A stretch of 11,013 nucleotides of DNA from an uncultured Mycoplasmatota bacterium (GTDB lineage Bacteria > Bacillota_I > Bacilli_A > RF39 > UBA660): contig CANPBV010000053.1 of the NCBI GenBank assembly GCA_947572405.1, positions 1-11,013 on the forward strand, in the 5' to 3' direction. Every line of letters starts with the position of its first letter. Position 1 is the first letter of the stretch. The position numbers were made by a program, and so were the translations under genes. Of the stretch, positions 7,692 to 11,013 are shown piece after piece. The notes beneath the pieces are model-generated. The model had not been told where the DNA came from and did no database searches. It saw only the letters and a list, made by a program, of their open reading frames with translations.

Positions 7692-8126
7692 AAAATTTCC
7701 TCCTTTTTTATAAAATCTTTTCCACGAATTTTTAACCTATTTTAGTCTAAAAAACGCATTACACGAATTTTTTTTGAAAAAAGTCACAAACTCGTTTTTC
7801 ACTACTATATAACACCAAATAATATGAAACAACATTAAACGTTTTTTTTAACTATTTCGTAATATCATTTTTCGCCTTTTATTTCAACGAATCATAATGA
7901 ACACAATTTATGATACATCTCTTTTAATTTTATACTGTACAAAAACTATTATTAAATTTATCAAAATAATGTCGATTTCTAAATTCGTGTAATCCAAAAT
8001 GCAATCTTCTATATATTTTTTAGTATAACAATTTCAAGAAATGATTCTAGCTCTTCTAAACAATCATATTTTTCCCTGAATTTGTAACTATATAATTATC
8101 TTCCATAAACTATTAATTTATAAATT
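7692..8126. other. 435-bp intergenic region upstream of uvrB
   Basis: No gene is visible on either strand. The region contains the uvrB ribosome site next to the gene, three copies of the word CACGAATTT or its complement (near 7722, 7761 and 7981) and a weak hairpin at 7891-7914 (ATCATAA and TTATGAT). A convincing uvrB promoter could not be fixed: TGTAAT-like and TAAAAT-like -10 candidates near 7745-7762 lack good -35 partners. There is also no clear terminator for the lipoprotein gene that ends at 8127. Confidence 0.55.
7758..7993. repeat. 13-bp perfect inverted repeats 210 bp apart
   Basis: ATTACACGAATTT (7758-7770) and AAATTCGTGTAAT (7981-7993) are exact reverse complements bounding a 236-bp AT-rich segment with no gene. 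The match stops sharply at both ends. It could be a small non-autonomous element or a pair of regulator sites, or it could be chance in AT-rich DNA. No flanking target duplication is evident. Confidence 0.45.
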
Positions 8127-8552
8127 TTAATTTTGATTAAAAATTGCTAATATTTTATCAACATCTACATAATATAATTCATTTAATTGATTTAATCTTA
8201 CAAACTTAGGAACATTATATGGTAAAAATAAATCTATTGTTTCAAAAACATTTCCCTTTTCATCAATCATTTCTAGAACATAAGAGGAACCGATATATAC
8301 TATGTTTTCACCATCTTCAATGGTTTTACCAGACATAATAATATCTACAATTTCATTAATTTCATTTTCATTTCTAATCGTTTTCATGACTTCTGTTGAT
8401 TTTGCTGTTTTTACATTTATTTTTTTTGTATTCTTTAAATCATCTTTTATCATAATAATCCCTTCTTTATTGGATGATAGACTCTTGTTAAAACATCCCG
8501 ATATTATAAAGCAAGACAGAAGTATTAATATTACAATATTACAATTTCTCAT
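8127..8552 (-). CDS. Small putative lipoprotein of unknown function
   Basis: 141 residues. The N-terminus is a type II signal peptide: MRN, a hydrophobic stretch (IVILILLSCFI) and the lipobox ISGC with the modified cysteine at 20. After cleavage and lipidation by Lgt and Lsp it would be a membrane-anchored extracytoplasmic protein of about 120 residues. The mature part has no motif I recognise. It alternates predicted strands (IVYIGSSYVLEMIDEKGN, VFETIDLFL) with a helix (ENEINEIVDIIMSGK), as in many small Bacillota lipoproteins with a compact alpha/beta domain. AGAGGGGG lies about 9 nt before the ATG. The gene stands alone, facing away from the decayed stretch to its right. No clear terminator follows. 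Function unknown. Confidence 0.75.
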   Translation of the reverse strand: MRNCNIVILILLSCFIISGCFNKSLSSNKEGIIMIKDDLKNTKKINVKTAKSTEVMKTIRNENEINEIVDIIMSGKTIEDGENIVYIGSSYVLEMIDEKGNVFETIDLFLPYNVPKFVRLNQLNELYYVDVDKILAIFNQN

Positions 8553-8613
8553 TACTATATTCCCCCTCTCATTGTAGATAAAATTTTAACTCTTTTTTCA
8601 CTACCCAGATATT

Positions 8614-8619
8614 ATTATA
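8614..8619 (-). promoter_or_regulatory. Possible -10 element for the 8127-8552 lipoprotein gene
   Basis: A perfect TATAAT on the minus strand lies about 60 bp upstream of the ATG. At the proper distance only a poor -35 (TTTCAT, near 8637-8642) is found, so this is a tentative call in very AT-rich DNA. Confidence 0.3.
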
Positions 8620-8743
8620 TAAAATGTCATAGAAAAATGAAAGAACTATTAGCTTCAATTTAGAAATAAGAATCATTATAACTGTTCACATTCTATATTT
8701 GCCTGTTTTCCAAAGATTACGCAGATTATTTACACCCTAATAT

Positions 8744-9208
8744 ATGGATTTGGAAAAAAGTTATCTAATCATATTCCTATATTATAAAAAATTTAAAAGA
8801 GGTGAATATTTTCAAAACATTCTTGCGTTTTTAATCCTAAAAAATATAGATTATGGATGAATTACAAAAATTCATTTTGATGAAATTCGTAAAAGAATTT
8901 ATCATAGTTATAATAGTTGGAATTTAAAATATGTATTTTAGAAAATATATTGAAAAAAGTAAAAAAAAATAATATAATTTTATAAGAAATAGGAGATGAA
9001 CAAGTAAAGTTGCTTTTATACAGATTATTATCATAATATATTTTTTTAATAATCGTATTTTGTGAGGTTAAAGTGAAATATAAAAAGGTTTCTAAATATT
9101 TATGATGTAGCTAGAGAAAGTGTGGAAGTCCAACTCTTTCATGATAAATCATATATAAATGTTGAAAGGATAAAATCTACATCTCCTATTGCTATTTTAT
9201 ATTTTTAA
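8744..9208 (+). pseudogene. Probable decayed gene, unrecognised
   Basis: No intact frame exists, but successive segments read like protein when frames are joined. From the ATG at 8744 a 38-codon frame starts MDLEKSYLIIFLYYKKFKRG and stops at TGA 8858. The same frame resumes with HFDEIRKRIYHSYNSWNLKY up to TAG at 8939. Another frame gives EIGDEQVKLLLYRLLS and, after a stop, FCEVKVKYKKVSKYL. A shift back gives YDVARESVEVQLFHDKSYIN and on to STSPIAILYF, ending at TAA 9206-9208. Together this would be roughly 150 residues with several stops and frameshifts. I do not recognise the family. Random open frames are common in AT-rich DNA, so this rests on the protein-like composition of the segments, especially the last one, rich in V, E, S, D and P codons. 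It ends 24 bp before the next lipoprotein gene. Confidence 0.4.
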
Positions 9209-9232
9209 AAAATTAGAAAGAAGGAAAATAAA

Positions 9233-9778
9233 ATGAAATTAAAAAATTTAATGCTAGGATTTATATCAGTTTTATGTGTACTCTGTTTTATTACAGGATG
9301 CTCTAAAGAAGAATCAGATGAAAATAATAAGGAAAAAGTCAAAGCAAATTGTTCCGTAGTAGAATGTATGAAAAAAATTGAGGTCACAAATACTGTAGAA
9401 GAAATTAATGACATCATAGGCTTTGAATCAACTATAGATGCCATGATTGGAAGTGATCCAGTTTGGAAGTTTGATTCTAAAAATTGGATAAGTTTCAAAA
9501 ATTTTGGCAATAATGATATTACGATTCAAGCAACAATTGATAAAGAAAGTCTAAAAAATGACAATATAAAACTACCATTATCAAGTGAGTTGCAAACGGA
9601 TTTAAATAATGGTTCATTCACTTATGAAGAATTTGTTAAAAAAGTTGGTGGTGAAGGCACATTAACAAGTATATCAAAAGGTTCACGCAATTATACATGG
9701 GTAGATAAAACAGGTCAAAGATTAAGTGCAACTTTTAACAATGAAAGTGGAAAATGTACTGTTGCTAGTTATAGATAG
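9233..9778 (+). CDS. Putative lipoprotein with two SmpA/BLIP-like (DUF3862-like) repeats
   Basis: 181 residues. The signal peptide is MKLKNLMLGFISVLCVLCFI with lipobox ITGC, lipidated cysteine at 23, then an acidic linker (SKEESDENNKEK). The mature part looks like two related alpha-beta units. The first, about 46-105, has TVEEINDIIGFESTID then VWKFDSKNWISFKNF. The second, about 125-180, has FTYEEFVKKVGGEGTLTS then NYTWVDKTGQRLSATFNN. The pattern of helix, Gly-x-x-Gly turn and W-containing strand followed by a second strand is typical of SmpA/BamE-like and DUF3862 proteins, the fold of beta-lactamase inhibitor protein. Family assignment is by pattern, and the ligand is unknown. Cysteines at 40, 45 and 175 may form a disulfide. 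GAAGGA lies 7 nt before the ATG. It stands between two decayed stretches. Confidence 0.8.
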   Translation: MKLKNLMLGFISVLCVLCFITGCSKEESDENNKEKVKANCSVVECMKKIEVTNTVEEINDIIGFESTIDAMIGSDPVWKFDSKNWISFKNFGNNDITIQATIDKESLKNDNIKLPLSSELQTDLNNGSFTYEEFVKKVGGEGTLTSISKGSRNYTWVDKTGQRLSATFNNESGKCTVASYR

Positions 9779-9806
9779 CAAAAATCATAAATATGCAAGT
9801 AGATAA

Positions 9807-10139
9807 TCATTTCCAAGAATCATAAGTATACTTTATAAAAATGAGGGACATATCAGTGATGATATTTATGAGTTGCTTTGATTTAAGAGTGGTACACAGG
9901 CAAATGGAAATCATCATCTAATTGATTAGGAATACATAGAAAAAAGTTAGTAATGGTAAATGAAAATAATTATGCTAGAAAATTATTTTGAACCAGCAGG
10001 GGGACCTTTTTGTTCATAGTTAGAGGAAATTAGTAGTTGTTTAAGTACTTGCAGTAAAAGAAACTTATTAGATAAAATGGAAGAATATTATGATACTAAT
10101 TATGGAACCGATAAAAAGAGAAGTGGATATTTAAAATGA
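9807..10139 (+). pseudogene. Probable decayed gene, unrecognised
   Basis: One plus-strand frame reads protein-like text broken by stops. It gives YKNEGHISDDIYELL, TGA at 9879, FKSGTQANGNHHLID, TAG at 9927, then a cluster of stops at 9948-9959. From 9960 it gives MKIIMLENYFEPAGGPFCS, TAG at 10017, and a clean 39-codon stretch (starting LEEISSCLSTCSKRNLLDKM and ending DKKRSGYLK) to TGA 10137. Across the stop cluster an alternative frame reads RKKLVMVNENNYARKLF, suggesting two compensating frameshifts. No start codon with a ribosome site precedes it, and no homologue comes to mind. It lies downstream of the 9233-9778 gene in the same direction and is followed by a terminator at 10210. Confidence 0.4.
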
Positions 10140-10209
10140 ACATTTTTTAAAATTTTTAATCAATGATAAAAAATTAATTGAAACAAAAATTAGTTTCAAA
10201 CTGTTTAGA

Positions 10210-10244
10210 AAATGGTATATTCAAAATAAATATACTATTTTTTT
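10210..10244 (+). terminator. Terminator hairpin after the decayed gene
   Basis: AAATGGTATATT (10210-10221) pairs with AATATACTATTT (10229-10240) over 12 bp with one G-T pair and a 7-nt loop, running into a stretch of seven T (10238-10244). It could end transcripts from the lipoprotein gene at 9233 and the decayed gene after it. The stem is AT-rich, so strength is uncertain. Confidence 0.55.
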
Positions 10245-10390
10245 ATCTTGATTTTTATATTCCCTCAAAAAATTATTGGCTATTTAAAAAATAGATATCA
10301 ATTTAGTGATTTTTATTTATTACTGATTATAATAAATCATCTAAATAACCAAAAAAGATTTACTAGATTCCCCACTTCTATAAAATGTAA

Positions 10391-10881
10391 CATTCTAATT
10401 CTATAAATAGTGAGTTGTTATTAAAAAAGTGGGGGTCGTATTATGACACTTTAAAAGAGGAAGTAGAATCAAAAAAAAATTATGAATTATTATTATCCAT
10501 TGATGATAGAATTAAAGTGTTATCTGTCGAAAGCAGTCAGATATTAAAAGCATTCTTCATTTTGGCAATTCACTTTCCATTCATTCAAAGTGTATTCCTG
10601 ATGAATCGCCGAGATTAATGGGGAGTGATACCCATGATAAAAATTAGTCACATTGTAGATAAAATTATATACGGAAGTGCCTAGTAGAAAAAAGAAAAGA
10701 TCTTTATTTGGTCAGTCCAGAATTAACGCTTGCTAAAAAGAAGAAAAGAATTTATAAAAATTATATAAGAAATTTAAGATTTGAATTTTTATGTATAAAG
10801 ATAATATTGAAACTATTTTATGCAAAAAGAACCTTATTTTTAATGTTGAGTGCCGTTATTTTGGTAGATTTATCAGCATGA
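10391..10881 (+). pseudogene. Frameshifted and interrupted gene remnant, unrecognised
   Basis: A frame open from 10391, with a possible TTG start at 10415, reads KKWGSYYDTLKEEVESKKNY, then LSIDDRIKVLSVESSQILKA, and ends at TAA 10616-10618. Around 10516-10618 the sequence continues sensibly in another frame: ILHFGNSLSIHSKCIPDESP, then RLMGSDTHDKN, TAG at 10645 and TAA at 10660. Still in that frame follows a further 72 codons with LVEKRKDLYLVSPELTLAKK and NYIRNLRFEFLCIKIILKLF up to TGA at 10879. This looks like one gene of about 160 codons with a single frameshift and two in-frame stops. No domain is recognised. The first segment alone could be taken for a 67-residue gene, but it has no ribosome site and its last 20 residues are out of frame with the continuation. 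Confidence 0.5.
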
Positions 10882-10961
10882 TTTTTAATAATTTATCTGT
10901 TAATAAAAAGTAATATTTTTATAAAATATAATATTCTTTAAAGAGGAATTCAAAAAGTATA

Positions 10962-11013
10962 ATCGAGTAGAGAGAAATAACTAAATTATTTCGTCCCTCT
11001 CACACCACCACAG
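10962..11013 (-). mobile_element. 3' end of a group II intron (domains V-VI), cut by window edge
   Basis: Read on the minus strand, the right edge gives GTGGTGGTGTGAGAGG, which resembles the 3' half of a bacterial group II intron domain V. A domain VI hairpin follows, with GAAATAA (plus-strand 10986-10992) and TTATTTC (10974-10980) around a 5-nt loop, then CTACTCGAT (10970-10962). That ending has the expected bulged branch-point A (10968) seven nucleotides from the 3' splice site and the terminal AY. The intron body, and any reverse transcriptase/maturase gene in domain IV, would lie beyond 11013. The 3' exon begins at 10961 and reads TATACTTTTTGAATTCC on the minus strand. The call rests on remembered sequence of the conserved 3' end. 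The catalytic AGC triad is outside the window. Confidence 0.7.

Noticed and set aside
8744..8941. TGA read as tryptophan would join MDLEKSYL... and HFDEIRKR... into one frame
   Set aside because: lgt ends in TGA and the conserved genes use TGG for tryptophan. Further stops (TAG at 8939, TAA) also break the region, so code 4 does not rescue it.
9103..9150. Hairpin GAAAG...CTTTC with inner TGG/CCA as a possible RNA structure
   Set aside because: Short interrupted stem within a protein-like remnant, with no T run or conserved RNA motif.
10370..10434. Inverted repeat CCCCACTT and AAGTGGGG
   Set aside because: Only 8 bp with a 49-nt loop and no T run or other sign of function.
10415..10618. Intact 67-residue gene
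   Set aside because: TTG start without a ribosome site, and the protein-like reading continues in another frame past 10516, so it is better explained as part of a remnant.

Overview
The window is AT-rich bacterial DNA. It has strong Shine-Dalgarno sites (a perfect AGGAGG precedes uvrB), several hairpin-plus-T-run terminators and two short lipoproteins with type II signal peptides, and it carries uvrB, lgt and trxB. Together these point to a low-GC Gram-positive (Bacillota, probably a Bacilli or Erysipelotrichia-like gut lineage). Tryptophan is read from TGG in the conserved genes and lgt ends in TGA, so the standard bacterial code applies rather than the mycoplasma code.

Layout. Positions 1-262 are non-coding and hold a weak terminator. 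A large gene on the minus strand (263-3013) encodes a type IV prepilin-like leader and helix fused to a string of Ig-like domains, two of which are a near-identical 324-bp tandem duplication. A small XRE-family repressor gene (3151-3387, plus strand) diverges from it. The space between them holds two copies of a 17-bp operator-like element 31 bp apart, overlapping the likely adhesin promoter. Next comes a minus-strand housekeeping block: yvlD-like membrane protein, lgt and trxB, closely packed behind one extended -10 promoter and ended by a strong terminator at 3467-3510. uvrB lies just upstream as a separate unit, without uvrA next to it.

From 7692 to the end the character changes to an accessory region. 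It holds two unrelated lipoprotein genes (8127-8552 minus, 9233-9778 plus), three stretches that read as decayed genes (8744-9208, 9807-10139, 10391-10881), and at the right edge the 3' end of a group II intron on the minus strand (10962-11013), cut off by the window.

How the parts relate: Lgt supplies the lipid anchor needed by the two lipoproteins. The XRE protein probably controls both itself and the surface adhesin. TrxB keeps thioredoxin reduced, and UvrB is the damage-verifying helicase of nucleotide excision repair. The most unusual elements are the adhesin with its repeats and repressor, and the decayed, intron-bearing accessory tract. No known multi-gene defence or toxin system can be recognised.
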